64,000 nucleotides of DNA from Lyngbya sp. HA4199-MV5 (GCA_019359375.1 JAHHHL010000005.1:1-64000), one strand, 5' to 3'. Shown: positions 8,885 to 19,251, counted from the stretch's first letter. The notes: generated from the letters alone by a model not told the origin. Numbers and translations: made by a program.

Positions 8885-10141
8885 CTATGCGATCGTCGTT
8901 CCTGACTCCGATGTTGCTGGTAACGTGACGGTAAGCGGAAAGGTCACTGTAAACGTAGAACCCACATCGATCGTAGAGTCCACGCTAATGTCTCCTTGCA
9001 GTAAGTTGACGAGCCGCGAGGCGATCGCTAGCCCCAGCCCTTTACTATCAAAGTCGCGGGATTGGTCGCTGGTTCCCAGTTGAAACCGAGGCTCAAAAAT
9101 CTGGGCTTGATCCTCCGGTGCAATGCCGATGCCTGTATCCGTCACGGTGATTGACCAGCGCTGATCAGGCAGGGACTGAGCCTGTAGCTGAATGGAGCCA
9201 GCATTCGTGTAACGGATGGCGTTGTGCAGCAGGTTGGTGATAATTTGATGCAACCGTAGCGGATCGGTCAGGATGCTGTCAGGAGCCGTTGTACAATCAA
9301 CGCTTACTTGTAAGCCTTTCGCCGCGATCGTGGGGGTCATCACCGTGACGATCTCTTGCACGATCGCACGCACATCTGTTGTCATCAGATGCAGTTTAAG
9401 CTTGCCAGCTTCGTAGCGCGAAAGCTCGTTTAAATCATTAATCAGGTGCAGCAGATAGCGCCCGTTCCGCAACACACGCTCAATATGATCGATTTTAGGC
9501 GCTGAATCTTGTGGGGGTGCTGCTTGCTGCTGGCGTAGAAACAGTTCCGAAAAACCGACGATCGTGTTCAGCCGCACGTTTAGTTCATCGGTCAGCGACG
9601 ACAAGCTATCTTGATTGGCGCGCACCAGCCGATCCATTTCTTTCCCCGTCATCGCTAACTGATGCTGCAATTGGTCAAGTTCCTGCATACGCTCTTCGAC
9701 ATAGCTTTTGAAGCACTGCGCGATCGCTTCATCAATCACCATGTCGATCAGGCGAAAGGTACGATACACTTCCACTGGTGATTCACGGGTTAAATCAACT
9801 TCTAGTGCTTCAAAAATTGCCCGCCGCAGGAGCCGATATTCTCGCGCAATCTCTACGGGGTCAAACCCCTGCTGTGCGCGTAGTGTGCCGTGCTGCAAAC
9901 TGGCATCCACCAGCAACTGAAGGTCATCTTCCTGGCTGCGTGACAGGACAGTTGCCAACGCTGTCAGCACCATTGGTAAATGATCTCTGATGGCTGTAGG
10001 CGAGAGCGTGTCATCGCTTTTTAAGTGTCGATCGCGATGCACAGCCTCTATCCACGCATTGAGAATTGTCTCGACTCGCTCAGTAATCAGTTGACCAAAG
10101 TTGAGCATGGCAGCAAGCAGTGCAAGGCAGCGATAGGGCAC
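8885..10141 (-). CDS. Histidine-kinase-like protein lacking the phosphoacceptor histidine
   Basis: 418 aa, no membrane segment. Residues ~12-145 form a helical region resembling RsbRD/RsbT co-antagonist N-terminal sensors (AIRDHLPMVLTALA, HGTLRAQQGFDPVEIAREY). A coiled coil leads into a DHp-like helix and then a HATPase_c domain with N box (LHQIITNLLHNAIRYT), G1 (DTGIGIAPEDQ) and G2 (GLGLAI) intact. The H box should read like SHELRTPLNAIIGFSELL. Here it is TDELNVRLNTIVGFSELF, so the histidine position is D185. It can probably bind ATP but not autophosphorylate in the usual way. ATG 10108 (M12) is an alternative start. No response regulator lies nearby. Confidence 0.85.
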   Translation of the reverse strand: MPYRCLALLAAMLNFGQLITERVETILNAWIEAVHRDRHLKSDDTLSPTAIRDHLPMVLTALATVLSRSQEDDLQLLVDASLQHGTLRAQQGFDPVEIAREYRLLRRAIFEALEVDLTRESPVEVYRTFRLIDMVIDEAIAQCFKSYVEERMQELDQLQHQLAMTGKEMDRLVRANQDSLSSLTDELNVRLNTIVGFSELFLRQQQAAPPQDSAPKIDHIERVLRNGRYLLHLINDLNELSRYEAGKLKLHLMTTDVRAIVQEIVTVMTPTIAAKGLQVSVDCTTAPDSILTDPLRLHQIITNLLHNAIRYTNAGSIQLQAQSLPDQRWSITVTDTGIGIAPEDQAQIFEPRFQLGTSDQSRDFDSKGLGLAIASRLVNLLQGDISVDSTIDVGSTFTVTFPLTVTLPATSESGTTIA

Positions 10142-10175
10142 TCAATTAGTGTAGCGATAGACATCAGGCGATCGA

Positions 10176-13100
10176 TCATTCGCTGCGAATAATTGCCAGA
10201 ACTTGTCCAGCCGTAACGAGTTGCCCAGGGCTGCACAGAATATCAGTCACAACGCCCGGTGCTTCAGGCAGCAGCAGCATTTCTTGCTTCATGGCTTCCA
10301 GAATGATTACGCCAGTTTCTTCGGTGACGCGATCGCCCGGTTGTACCAAAATTTGCCACACATTTGCAGTCGTTGCAGCGGTGATTGCATAGCAGTCGTC
10401 AGGAATTTCAATCGTTGGTGTAGGGGGAAGATCGGGTTCTGCGGCGATCGTGCTTTCATCGTGAGCATTGAGTGCCCAGCGATCGCGCTCTTCACGAAAG
10501 GCGGTTTGCTGACGAGTTTTGAAGGCAGTTGCTTCTTCAGCAATGCTCTGTAAAAACTGCTGATAGTCTTGCAAGTTGAAGGTCGTTTCTTCGATCGTCA
10601 GCTTGAATTTGCCTTCAATAAAGTCTTCGCGGAGTTGCGTCAGTTCCGCATGAGAAACGGGATAAAACCGAATTTGATCGAAAAAGCGCAATAGCCAGGG
10701 CTTGCCATCCTTAAAGTCTGCCGTTTGCTTGTAGCGATTCCAGACAGGCACCGTGCGTCCCACAAACTGGTAGCCACCGGGACCTTCCATGCCGTAGATG
10801 CACAGGTAGGCACCGCCGATGCCCACCGCGTTCTCAGGTGTCCAGGTGCGCGCGGGATTGTATTTGGTCGTCACCAACCGATGACGGGGATCAAGCGGCA
10901 CAGCAACCGGGGCACCGAGGTAGACATCGCCTAACCCCATCACCAGATAGCTGGCGTTGAACACAATCTCTTTCACGTCCTCAATCCGGTCTAAACCATT
11001 GATGCGTCGAATAAATTCAATGTTGCTGGGGCACCAGGGCGCATCCTTACGCACCGACTGCATGTATTTTTGAATCGCCAGTTGCGTTGAGGCATCGTCC
11101 CAGGAGAGAGGTAGATGGACAATGCGCGTCGGCAAGGTTTTCAGATCGGCGATCGCAGGCAAATGCGCCTCAATTCCCTGCAATGCGGTGAGCAAGTCCT
11201 GTTGCGACAAAACGCGGCTATCGTAATGCACCTGGAGCGATCGCATACCTGGCGTAAGTTCCAGAATGCCTGCAATCGGATTCGCTTGCAGATAGGTCAT
11301 CAACTCATGGACTCGAAAGCGCAGATTGAAGTCCAGCACCAGGGCACCATACTCAACGAGCAGATATTTGTCGCTTGCCTGTCGGTACGTCACAGCAATC
11401 TGGGTGTCACTGGCAGGCAACGTCGCAAGAATGGCACGTTCGCTCGAACCATCATCAGAAATCGTGATAGACTGCCCGACCTGTAGCGTTTGAATCTGGC
11501 GATCGAGTGCCAATTCCTGCTGCAATGCCTGATCGAAGGTGAGGCGATGGAATTGAATCGTGTTACCCGGTTTGAGCTGCCCAATTTTCCACAGTTCGGC
11601 TTCGGCGATCGTCGCTGGGCACACAAACCCACCCAGACTGGGACCATCTAACCCGAGAATGATCGGCATATCACCTGTAAAGTCGATCGTGCCTACCGCA
11701 TAGGCATTGTCGTGAATATTGGACGGATGCAGCCCAGCCTCGCCGCCATCCTGCCGTGCCCACTGCGGTTTAGGACCAATCAGCCGGATGCCCGTTCGCG
11801 CCGAATTGTAATGCACTTCCCAATGAGTATTGAAAAACGTCTCAATGTCTGCACCCGTGAAGAAATCGGGTGCGCCGTGAGGACCATACAGCACGCCGAT
11901 CGTCCAATGTTCGGGATAGGTCGGAATCAGTTCAGGCGGTAACGTTTGTGGTTCTTGGGAGAAGACTGCATTCAACTTCAGGACATCACCCACTTGCAGC
12001 GCTCTGCCTCCGTGTCCGCCAAAGCCTCCAAGCGTAAACGTTGCCTTGCTGCCCAGATAATCGGGCACATCAAAGCCGCCCTGCACCGCCAGGTACGTCC
12101 GAAAGCCATTGTCTTGAATGGTGCCCAGGCGTAACGTACTGCCTGCTTTGACGGAAACGGCTGTCCAAAAGGCGATCGGCTCCTTATCCAGGGTTGCTTT
12201 CATTGCGGCACCCGTCAGACAGATCACCGTGTCGATATTGAAGCGCAGGGTGGGACCTGACAGCGTACATTCCAAGCCTGCTGCCGTCTCTGAATTGCCC
12301 AGAATTTGATTGCCTAAACGAAATGCCAGCGAATCCATCGGACCAGACGGTGGCACTCCCACATCCCAATAGCCCACGCGCCCTGGATAGTCCTGCACGG
12401 TGGTCATCGTGCCTGCAACGAGAACGTCGATCGTCCGGGCGTGATAGGCAAACGTGTTCAGAAACTTAGTCGTCATCGCCCCATCTGCAAACGCGGGAGC
12501 CGCGATGATTTGGCGCAAATACTCCAGGTTGGTTTCGATACCGTCGATGCGAGAACTAGCCAGGGCAGTTTGGAGAGCCGCGATCGCCCCCTCTCTCGAT
12601 TCCCCATGCACAATCACTTTCGCCAGAAGGGGATCATAGAAAGGCGAAACCTCCGTGCCCGTTGCAATCCACGTATCGCAACGGATATTGGTAGGAAACT
12701 GAACGTTGGTCAGCGTCCCCGAACTCGGCTGAAAGTTCTTGTTGGGATCTTCGGCATAAACCCGCACCTGGATCGAGTGCCCTTGGGGTTGATAGCGATA
12801 GGTCTCCAGCAACAGCGATTCGCCTGCTGCCTGTCGCACCATCCATGCCACCAGATCGACTCCGGTAATCGCTTCCGTCACGCCATGTTCGACCTGCAAG
12901 CGAGTGTTGACCTCCAGAAAATAAAACTGCTCGGTATCTACGTCATAGATGAATTCAACGGTGCCAGCCGATCGATAACTCACAGTCTGACCGAGCCGCA
13001 CTGCCGATTGGTATAGGTGCTGCCGGAGTTCATCACTGATGTTTGGTGCAGGCGTTTCTTCAATGACCTTCTGATTCCGTCGCTGAATGGAGCAGTCCCG

Positions 13101-13775
13101 CTCACCCAACGCCACGACGGTTCCTTGCCCATCGCCAAAAATCTGCACCTCAATGTGGCGTGCCCGTTCCACATATTTTTCGAGAAAAACCCCGCTTTCG
13201 TTAAAGTTATTGCGGCTCAGGCGCTGTACGGCAGCAAAGAGATCCGCCAAGGTCGCCTCCTCCCAACACAACTGCATCCCAATGCCACCACCGCCCGCTG
13301 TGCTTTTGATCATCACGGGATAGCCGATCGCTGCTGCCGCCTCTTTCACCTGATCCAGATGATCCAGGAGTGGCGTACCTGGAACGAGAGGAAGTCCAGC
13401 TTGTTGGGCGATCGCCCGTGCTTCGTGTTTCAGCCCAAACTGTCGAATCTGGTCGGGAGTGGGACCAATAAACGCGATTCCTGCTTGAGCGCACGCTTCG
13501 GCAAAGGCAACATTTTCGCTCAAAAAGCCATAGCCAGGATGGATGGCATCGGCTCCGGTTGCTTTTGCCGCTGCCAGGATGGTCTCTGCCTGTAAATAGC
13601 TTTGAGCGGCAGGGGCGGCACCCACACATACTGACTCACCCGCCGCTGTAACGTGTGCTGCGTGAGCATCCGCTTCAGAATAGACGGCAACTGAGGCAAT
13701 GCCTAAGCGATCGAGCGTGCGAATAATCCGGCAAGCGATCTCACCCCGATTAGCAATCAGAACTTTAGAAAACAT
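10176..13775 (-). CDS. Urea carboxylase family protein (urea or guanidine carboxylase)
   Basis: A biotin-dependent carboxylase of ~1,199 aa. In order: biotin carboxylase ([16 protein letters not shown], glycine loop [26 protein letters not shown]), carboxyltransferase with KipA/PxpC-like and KipI/PxpB-like halves ([18 protein letters not shown], then [14 protein letters not shown]), and a C-terminal biotinyl domain with biotin-lysine in EAMKQEM. The family makes allophanate from urea; many members are now known to carboxylate guanidine, and I cannot tell which this is. The allophanate hydrolase that normally follows is not in the window. ATG 13775 is chosen over TTG/GTG-type extensions to 13799. 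A possible NtcA-type promoter lies upstream, fitting nitrogen control. Confidence 0.9.
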   Translation of the reverse strand: MFSKVLIANRGEIACRIIRTLDRLGIASVAVYSEADAHAAHVTAAGESVCVGAAPAAQSYLQAETILAAAKATGADAIHPGYGFLSENVAFAEACAQAGIAFIGPTPDQIRQFGLKHEARAIAQQAGLPLVPGTPLLDHLDQVKEAAAAIGYPVMIKSTAGGGGIGMQLCWEEATLADLFAAVQRLSRNNFNESGVFLEKYVERARHIEVQIFGDGQGTVVALGERDCSIQRRNQKVIEETPAPNISDELRQHLYQSAVRLGQTVSYRSAGTVEFIYDVDTEQFYFLEVNTRLQVEHGVTEAITGVDLVAWMVRQAAGESLLLETYRYQPQGHSIQVRVYAEDPNKNFQPSSGTLTNVQFPTNIRCDTWIATGTEVSPFYDPLLAKVIVHGESREGAIAALQTALASSRIDGIETNLEYLRQIIAAPAFADGAMTTKFLNTFAYHARTIDVLVAGTMTTVQDYPGRVGYWDVGVPPSGPMDSLAFRLGNQILGNSETAAGLECTLSGPTLRFNIDTVICLTGAAMKATLDKEPIAFWTAVSVKAGSTLRLGTIQDNGFRTYLAVQGGFDVPDYLGSKATFTLGGFGGHGGRALQVGDVLKLNAVFSQEPQTLPPELIPTYPEHWTIGVLYGPHGAPDFFTGADIETFFNTHWEVHYNSARTGIRLIGPKPQWARQDGGEAGLHPSNIHDNAYAVGTIDFTGDMPIILGLDGPSLGGFVCPATIAEAELWKIGQLKPGNTIQFHRLTFDQALQQELALDRQIQTLQVGQSITISDDGSSERAILATLPASDTQIAVTYRQASDKYLLVEYGALVLDFNLRFRVHELMTYLQANPIAGILELTPGMRSLQVHYDSRVLSQQDLLTALQGIEAHLPAIADLKTLPTRIVHLPLSWDDASTQLAIQKYMQSVRKDAPWCPSNIEFIRRINGLDRIEDVKEIVFNASYLVMGLGDVYLGAPVAVPLDPRHRLVTTKYNPARTWTPENAVGIGGAYLCIYGMEGPGGYQFVGRTVPVWNRYKQTADFKDGKPWLLRFFDQIRFYPVSHAELTQLREDFIEGKFKLTIEETTFNLQDYQQFLQSIAEEATAFKTRQQTAFREERDRWALNAHDESTIAAEPDLPPTPTIEIPDDCYAITAATTANVWQILVQPGDRVTEETGVIILEAMKQEMLLLPEAPGVVTDILCSPGQLVTAGQVLAIIRSE

Positions 13776-13841
13776 AGTTAGGAGATTTCTAGCCAACAAA
13801 ATACCCGTCGGGGTAGGTTTGATCCGAACGCGATCGGTTAG

Positions 13842-13883
13842 AGGCTACGATGCTGGCAAAACCTGCCCCCTACCAAACGGTAC
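13842..13883 (-). promoter_or_regulatory. Possible NtcA-activated promoter of the urea carboxylase gene
   Basis: On the minus strand the sequence reads GTA-N8-TAG (13883 down to 13870), then 22 bases, then TAGCCT (13847-13842), a TAN3T-type -10 box. NtcA-activated cyanobacterial promoters have GTA-N8-TAC centred near -41 with the -10 box about 22 bases downstream, so the spacing fits exactly while the last base differs from consensus. The -10 lies ~67 bases upstream of the start codon. The functional context (urea or guanidine nitrogen) supports the reading. A chance match remains possible. Confidence 0.4.
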
Positions 13884-13968
13884 CTTCTTTCTTGGAACTC
13901 TCCTAAGTAATGTGCGACTGTCTCAGCCTTGCGATCTGAAACCTGGAATCTCATGCTTTGAGGTGAAA

Positions 13969-16266
13969 TCAGTTGCTAGGCGCGGGTTGAGGTGGTCCAG
14001 ATGTAGTGGGAGGTGGGGCTGGCTCGGCGGGAGGTAGCTCCGGCGCAGTGTTCTCAGGCGGCGGGGCTGGCTCAGGAGCAGGTGCTGCTTCGGGTGGTTG
14101 AGCAGGCGCTTCTGGAGGTGCTGGCTTACCACCGTCGGCAGGTGCAGGTCTTGGTGCCTCTCCTGACGGTGCATCATTGCGAGACTCCCCAGAATAGCCG
14201 CCCTCAGATCTGGGTGCTTCGCCGTCATACATCTGGGCGGGTCTTAGAGGCTTGGCTTTGATCGTGCCTTTGCGATCGTCTAGCTTGGGCAGTTCGGCAA
14301 ACTTCTCAACCGCCATGCCTTTGACTACGGTAGTCATAAAGTTGTGCCATACTTCTGCGGCTGTGCTGCTGTAGCTCCAGGTAGGCGTATTGTCATCGTT
14401 ACCCAGCCAAACGCCAGTCGCCATTTGCGGCACGAAACCAATAAACCAGAGATCGCGAGCGTTTTCAGAGGTGCCTGTTTTACCTGCGACAGGTCTACCA
14501 ATTTGTGCCGCCTGCCCGGTGCCACTGTTGACGACGTTTTGCATCATCCAGGTGACGATCGCGACTGAATCTTTGTCAACAACCTGTTTCGGCTTTAGCT
14601 TTGCGGTATAAATCACCTCACCTTTGCGGTTAACAATACGGCGAATACCGTGTGTTTCCGTGTGGTTGCCTTTTGCTGCGAGCGTTGCATAGGCACTGGT
14701 CAGCTCCAGCAGGTTCACTTCAGAGGTGCCCAGCGCCAGCGAGTAGGTGGGCAAAAGCTCAGACTGAATGCCCAAATCGTGCCCCAGTTTGATGACCGGA
14801 TCAAAGCCAATATCAATCAGGAGTCGCACAGAAACCAGATTCACTGAGTTTGTCAGCGCGTCACGCAGGGTTAACCAGCCGCTGTATTTACGGCTGTAGT
14901 TTTGAGGCTGGTAGCCGTCTACAGTCAACGGTGCATCAAGGTAAGAGGCATAGGGCGAAACGCCTGTCGCGATCGCCGTGGTGTAGAGAATCGGCTTAAA
15001 AGACGACCCTGGCTGTCGTTGAGCCTGCGTCACCCGATTGAACTGGCTGGTGATGAAGTCAGTACCGCCCACCATCGCGCGAATTTCACCATTGCGGGGA
15101 TCAACTGCCACCAATGCGGCTTGCTTAAAGCCTTCGGCTGGTCCAATATTTTTGACGGCATCCTTGACGGCTTTCTCGGCGGCTTTCTGCCAGGTAGAAT
15201 TCAAACTCGTTTCGACGGTTAACCCGCCCGCTTCAAGTTGCTCTTTTGTCACCAACTTGGGCAATTGTTGCTGTACGTATGAGGTAAAGTAAGGCGTATC
15301 GCTGTAGAGTTTTTTCGGCGAACTAGGCTTCAGCGTCAGCGTTTGCGCCCGTGCTTGCTCGACTTCGGCTGCTGTCAGGAAACCCGCTTCCTGCATTCGT
15401 TCGAGGACAATATCGCGCCGTTGACGAGCCACTTGTATGTTTACCAACGGCGAGTAGTCACTGGGTGCAGGCGGCATACCTGCAATCATCGCCGTTTCTG
15501 ATAGCGTCAGTTTGTCAACGGACTTGCTGAAATACACCCAGGCAGCATCGGCTACACCATAGGCTCCTGACCCCAAGTAGACCAGATTTAGATACTTTTC
15601 CAGCACCTGGTCTTTACTCAGCGTCCGCTCAATCTTTTGTGCCAGAAACGCTTCCTGAAGCTTGCGCCCTACCGTGCGATCTTGGGTCAGGTAAACAATC
15701 CGCGCGACCTGCTGGGTAATCGTACTGCCCCCTTCTACCAAATCACGGGCAAGCAGGTTAGACGCAACGGCTCGCATGATCGATTGATAGTCAACCCCGT
15801 TGTGTTGATAAAACCGACGGTCTTCAGCGGCTAAAAACGCCTTGATCACGCGATCGGGCATTTGCTTAATCGTTAGCTTTTGTCGGGTTGCGGAACCAAG
15901 CTGCTGCAACACAGAGCCATCGGCGGCTTTGATAATCAACGTTCCATTCTGAGAAAAGCTGGAGATATCTGAAACGTCAGGCAGGCTCTGTTCAATTTTC
16001 CAGGCACCCCAGGCAAGTGCCGCACCCCCTCCCAACGCCACCATCGCCAACCAGAATGCATAGCGACGGTGTAGCGGTTTACCTGTGCGAATACGTTTGC
16101 CACGCGGCGCTACAGGTTCAGCCCGATCGGTCGCTTTGGAAGGTGCTTTCATGGGCAATGCGGCAGGCGGGTTGGTCGCACTGTCTCGCCGCAAATCAGA
16201 CCGTAACGGCTGAGAACCGTTGGAGCGGATCGATAAGTTTTTGAGTTTTGAAAGAAAATTTTCCAC
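13969..16266 (-). CDS. Class A penicillin-binding protein (PBP1a family)
   Basis: A bifunctional peptidoglycan glycosyltransferase/transpeptidase. After a basic cytoplasmic segment there is one membrane anchor (about residues 68-88). The GT51 domain shows AAEDRRFYQHNGVD and GGSTITQQVAR. The transpeptidase shows SxxK in PGSSFKPI, SxN in NSVNLVSV and KTG in GKTGTSENARD. The last ~100 residues are Pro/Ala-rich (PPPENTAPELPPAEPAPPP) and probably unstructured in the periplasm. GTG 16266 is the start (GTG GAA AAT TTT). The gene lies alone between the urea carboxylase and chlG. Confidence 0.95.
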   Translation of the reverse strand: MENFLSKLKNLSIRSNGSQPLRSDLRRDSATNPPAALPMKAPSKATDRAEPVAPRGKRIRTGKPLHRRYAFWLAMVALGGGAALAWGAWKIEQSLPDVSDISSFSQNGTLIIKAADGSVLQQLGSATRQKLTIKQMPDRVIKAFLAAEDRRFYQHNGVDYQSIMRAVASNLLARDLVEGGSTITQQVARIVYLTQDRTVGRKLQEAFLAQKIERTLSKDQVLEKYLNLVYLGSGAYGVADAAWVYFSKSVDKLTLSETAMIAGMPPAPSDYSPLVNIQVARQRRDIVLERMQEAGFLTAAEVEQARAQTLTLKPSSPKKLYSDTPYFTSYVQQQLPKLVTKEQLEAGGLTVETSLNSTWQKAAEKAVKDAVKNIGPAEGFKQAALVAVDPRNGEIRAMVGGTDFITSQFNRVTQAQRQPGSSFKPILYTTAIATGVSPYASYLDAPLTVDGYQPQNYSRKYSGWLTLRDALTNSVNLVSVRLLIDIGFDPVIKLGHDLGIQSELLPTYSLALGTSEVNLLELTSAYATLAAKGNHTETHGIRRIVNRKGEVIYTAKLKPKQVVDKDSVAIVTWMMQNVVNSGTGQAAQIGRPVAGKTGTSENARDLWFIGFVPQMATGVWLGNDDNTPTWSYSSTAAEVWHNFMTTVVKGMAVEKFAELPKLDDRKGTIKAKPLRPAQMYDGEAPRSEGGYSGESRNDAPSGEAPRPAPADGGKPAPPEAPAQPPEAAPAPEPAPPPENTAPELPPAEPAPPPTTSGPPQPAPSN

Positions 16267-16620
16267 ACTACAGCCTCATCACCACCACGCGATCGCCGTC
16301 CTCATTGTAAGGGGTTGGGATCAAAAAGCGTCTCAGGGCATAAGCAAACCCTAGCACCTTCATCATCCAGCCAACTCCTCGACCACAGATCCCGACCATA
16401 GATCAAAATGAGGGTCTGCTATATCTTGACAGAATCTCACCAGCGATCAAGGCGACGATCGCTGGAAATGCCCATCGGGTCGAAGGTACAAGCAAAATTC
16501 TATGTTTGTCAAAGCGGATACTCATGCCCTCCTCACGATTGATCCTGCTTACTATGACAGGCGAGTGCAACCTGAATTTGTACTCAGCTTAACCAAATTC
16601 AGCTTAACCAAATGAAGCCG
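16267..16620. other. Spacer between chlG and the PBP gene
   Basis: About 350 bases with no supportable gene. It separates two minus-strand genes, so it should contain the PBP promoter and the end of the chlG transcript's neighbour region. A short direct repeat (AGCTTAACCAAAT/TTCAGCTTAACCAAATG) sits at 16587-16614. I see nothing else. Confidence 0.5.
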
Positions 16621-17652
16621 CTAAACTCCAGCATGACCCAACGCTAACCCGGCGACGAGCATCCCTAAAACCAGAAAGGGCTGTGCGCTTGCCTGATACT
16701 TCACATCGTTCTTCAGTGGGTCACGTAGAAAATACATATCTTGAAACGTGATCTGGGGAATCACCAGCAGTAGCAGGATTGTGGCATACAGGTTTTCGTG
16801 AATGCTGATGAGATACGCCGCAACACCAGCCTGGAAGACATCGATCATACAAACGCAAATCCACGCCGCTGTCGTGACCCCAAACATCACTGGCAACGAT
16901 TGCAACCCTAGCTGTCGATCGCCCTCTACACTTTTAAAGTCATTGACCACTGCAATCCCCAAGCCTGCAAGACTATAGAACAAAGTGAGAATCATGATCG
17001 TCGGGTTCAAGTCGCCAAACAGAGCGTGACCCGCCCACCACGGCAGCGCAATGTAGCTGGCACCCAGGGCGTAGTTGCCCAACCAGCCGTTTTGCTTTAG
17101 CTTTAGTGGCGGCGCAGAATAGATGTACGACACAAAGGAGCCTGCGATCGCCATCACGGTAATGGTCGGAAACTCATGCCCTGCCCATCGATCCAGGATA
17201 TACGCAACCCCAATGCCACCAGCCAGCAGCACCAAAATTTGCACGGTTACTTGTGGAATGGAAATGGCTCCAGACGGAATCGGGCGATAGGGTTCATTGA
17301 TGGCATCAATGTCGCGATCGTAAAAATCATTCAGCGTTTGAGTATAGCCCGTCAGCAAGGGACCCGACATTAACATGCACGCCGCCGAAATCAGCACATT
17401 CTCCAACGTCCAGCGATAGTTTCCTGACGACGCTGCACCACACACAACCCCCCAGATCAATGGAATCCAGGTAATCGGCTTCATCAACTGGAGGCGAATT
17501 TTCCAAATGGATGTCTCGCCCTGCTGTGCGCCTTTCATACCCAACAGTTGACGAGCCTGGGCCGTGCGATCGCTCCCTGACGTAACCGCCTCTTCGGATG
17601 CAAGCTCAGCAGCAGGACTGTCTGGTAAGGGAGCAGGATTTGATTCAGTCAT
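16621..17652 (-). CDS. chlG: Chlorophyll synthase ChlG
   Basis: ChlG attaches the geranylgeranyl or phytyl chain to chlorophyllide a in the membrane, the last step of chlorophyll synthesis. It is a UbiA-family prenyltransferase with about nine membrane segments. The polyprenyl-diphosphate motif is TLNDFYDRDIDAINEPYRP. The second motif lies around NDFKSVEGDRQLGLQSLP. The N-terminal ~45 residues are polar and Ala/Ser-rich, as in other cyanobacterial ChlG proteins. Length (343 aa) is normal and ATG 17652 is clear. Together with chlD and petP it makes this a photosynthesis-rich stretch. Confidence 0.95.
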   Translation of the reverse strand: MTESNPAPLPDSPAAELASEEAVTSGSDRTAQARQLLGMKGAQQGETSIWKIRLQLMKPITWIPLIWGVVCGAASSGNYRWTLENVLISAACMLMSGPLLTGYTQTLNDFYDRDIDAINEPYRPIPSGAISIPQVTVQILVLLAGGIGVAYILDRWAGHEFPTITVMAIAGSFVSYIYSAPPLKLKQNGWLGNYALGASYIALPWWAGHALFGDLNPTIMILTLFYSLAGLGIAVVNDFKSVEGDRQLGLQSLPVMFGVTTAAWICVCMIDVFQAGVAAYLISIHENLYATILLLLVIPQITFQDMYFLRDPLKNDVKYQASAQPFLVLGMLVAGLALGHAGV

Positions 17653-17674
17653 ACGATTAGCGATTGGGGCGGAG

Positions 17675-17779
17675 GGGGGATGAGAGAGGGGTGCAGGGGA
17701 AGCGGAGGAAGCAGGGGCGTTTTGAGTTGATTGAGCAATCAGCGGTCGGTCAGCTTTTTAGCCTTCTGCCTTCTGCCTA
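17675..17779. repeat. Low-complexity repeat cluster between chlG and get3d
   Basis: Purine-rich GGGGGATGAGAGAGGGG and GCAGGGGAAGCGGAGGAAGC tracts lead through TTTTGAGTTGATTGAGC to a TTCTGCCTTCTGCC tract. The order (purine tract, TTTTGAG core, pyrimidine tract) matches the other copies of the family in this window. Confidence 0.75.
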
Positions 17780-17809
17780 ACGATCAGAATTCAGGAGCTT
17801 ACGTGAAGG

Positions 17810-18907
17810 CTAGAAAGAAATGATCAGGAAGCTGTCTTGAAATTTGGCTCCAGCAATTGGTTTACCGCTCAGCTCTGGTGGTAGCGAGACGTTGCGCCGC
17901 TGATCGCCAGCCTCGATCGTGATTTCGGGTCCAGACTGGGTAAGCTTTACTTGCTTTTTGTCAAACCCTGGCAGAAACAGACTGACCTTGCGTTCTGCGA
18001 CATTGATGGCGATCGGTCGAGGCGCTTGAGCTGCCTGCTCTAAATCGGGTAGCGATTCTATCAAGGATTGCCAATCGTTGACTGCCTGAGAGGGAATCGG
18101 TGTCACAGGCAGGGGGGCGAAGGTTTCTCCAATGCCACCACTGTCATGAGAGCGGTTCACCAGTACGCCACCCACGGTTAACCCGACCTGTTGCGCTGCA
18201 CCCCAGAGATAGGTTGCGGTTGCCACTGCCGCTGCATCCTCTGTTGTCACGAGATAAGCCGCAACGCGATTGGGATCTGCTAACGCCTGCTTGCCTTGCT
18301 CCAGAATATTGGTTGCCTGCTGTGCCGCAGGTTGGTTAAGAAGATCGTCCGTCCAGCTTACGTTTAGCACTGCGCTGGCGATCGGCTGCAAAAACGGCGA
18401 GAGCGTCTTGCCCAAATCCGAATCGGCAAACACCTTACGGAAGCGACGGGCATACCAGCTCAAGCTTTCAGGCATCCCAAACAGCCGCAGCGTTGGCTGA
18501 TCACCAGCCCCATCAAACACGATGACATCATACTTGCCACTCGCGTCGTACTCCCGCAGCGCATTCAGCACCAGGGCATTGTCCATCCCTGGCAGCACGC
18601 TGAGTTCCTGCCCAAAGACTTCTTTAAAGAATGGCGTTCTCAAGTATTGCGCTTCCAGCTTCTTTACCTCTTCCCAACTGCGTTCCAGCAGGGCAGAGGC
18701 TTGAAACTGCACCGTGAAAAGGTTTGGCGAAAGTTCCTGCGGCTCATGGCTGGGAACGGCACCTAAGAGAATCCCAATCGCGACCTCTGGCTCTTGAAAT
18801 GCCAGCAGCACTCGTTTCCCCTGAGCCGCAAAGCGTTTAGCCGCCGCGATCGCGATCGTCGTCCGACCAACCCCACCCTTGCCCAAAAACGTCAAAATTA
18901 GAGCCAT
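17810..18907 (-). CDS. Get3d-type ATPase (ArsA/Get3 fold with C-terminal alpha-crystallin domain)
   Basis: 365 aa, soluble. The N-terminal domain is a SIMIBI-class P-loop ATPase (LILTFLGKGGVGRTTIAIAA). The signature lysine of GKGG is kept, but the second P-loop lysine is arginine (GVGRTT), a change visible in the DNA (CGG). The last ~85 residues are a small beta domain like HSP20/alpha-crystallin (SLFLPGFDKKQVKLTQSG). This combination, and an incomplete active site, describes Get3d of cyanobacteria and chloroplasts, which is reported to bind tail-anchored proteins. ATG 18907 gives the family start (MALILTFLGK). The role in this organism is inferred. Confidence 0.85.
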   Translation of the reverse strand: MALILTFLGKGGVGRTTIAIAAAKRFAAQGKRVLLAFQEPEVAIGILLGAVPSHEPQELSPNLFTVQFQASALLERSWEEVKKLEAQYLRTPFFKEVFGQELSVLPGMDNALVLNALREYDASGKYDVIVFDGAGDQPTLRLFGMPESLSWYARRFRKVFADSDLGKTLSPFLQPIASAVLNVSWTDDLLNQPAAQQATNILEQGKQALADPNRVAAYLVTTEDAAAVATATYLWGAAQQVGLTVGGVLVNRSHDSGGIGETFAPLPVTPIPSQAVNDWQSLIESLPDLEQAAQAPRPIAINVAERKVSLFLPGFDKKQVKLTQSGPEITIEAGDQRRNVSLPPELSGKPIAGAKFQDSFLIISF

Positions 18908-19053
18908 GTGTCCGCTTCCAACCCAATGCATTACTGTGCCAGCAGAGAACTCTGCCAGCGTTCCTTCTTATGGTAACGATTGCCCAGAATCTGCCCACAT
19001 TACTTATGCGGAGTCTGAGGCAGCAACCATGCCATGAAGCCAGCTATCAATGA

Positions 19054-19251
19054 TTAGTCAGATACAACCCGCACTTCATCCTCAAAAAACCAGGTCGCTG
19101 AGTTGTCCTCAAATTTGATCAGATACCCAACCCCACTACCATCTGTCATTTTGTAATCCTGAATCACACCATACTCGCCCAGCTTCTTAGCAATTACCGG
19201 AGACACCCGATCGCGCAACCGATACACACGAACCTTCTGACCAACTTCCAT
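19054..19251 (-). CDS. petP: Cytochrome b6f complex small subunit PetP
   Basis: A 65-aa SH3-like protein. It begins MEVGQKVRVYRLRDRVS, passes through GEYGVIQDYKMTDGSGVGY and ends with SATWFFEDEVRVV, the known pattern of cyanobacterial PetP, a peripheral subunit of cytochrome b6f involved in tuning electron transport. There is no membrane segment. It lies upstream of get3d and chlG on the same strand. The ~145-base gap to get3d means that co-transcription is uncertain. Confidence 0.9.
   Translation of the reverse strand: MEVGQKVRVYRLRDRVSPVIAKKLGEYGVIQDYKMTDGSGVGYLIKFEDNSATWFFEDEVRVVSD

Noticed and set aside
13776-13968. Guanidine (ykkC-type) riboswitch before the carboxylase
   Set aside because: I looked for the conserved ykkC blocks on the minus strand and did not see them; an NtcA-type promoter fits better.
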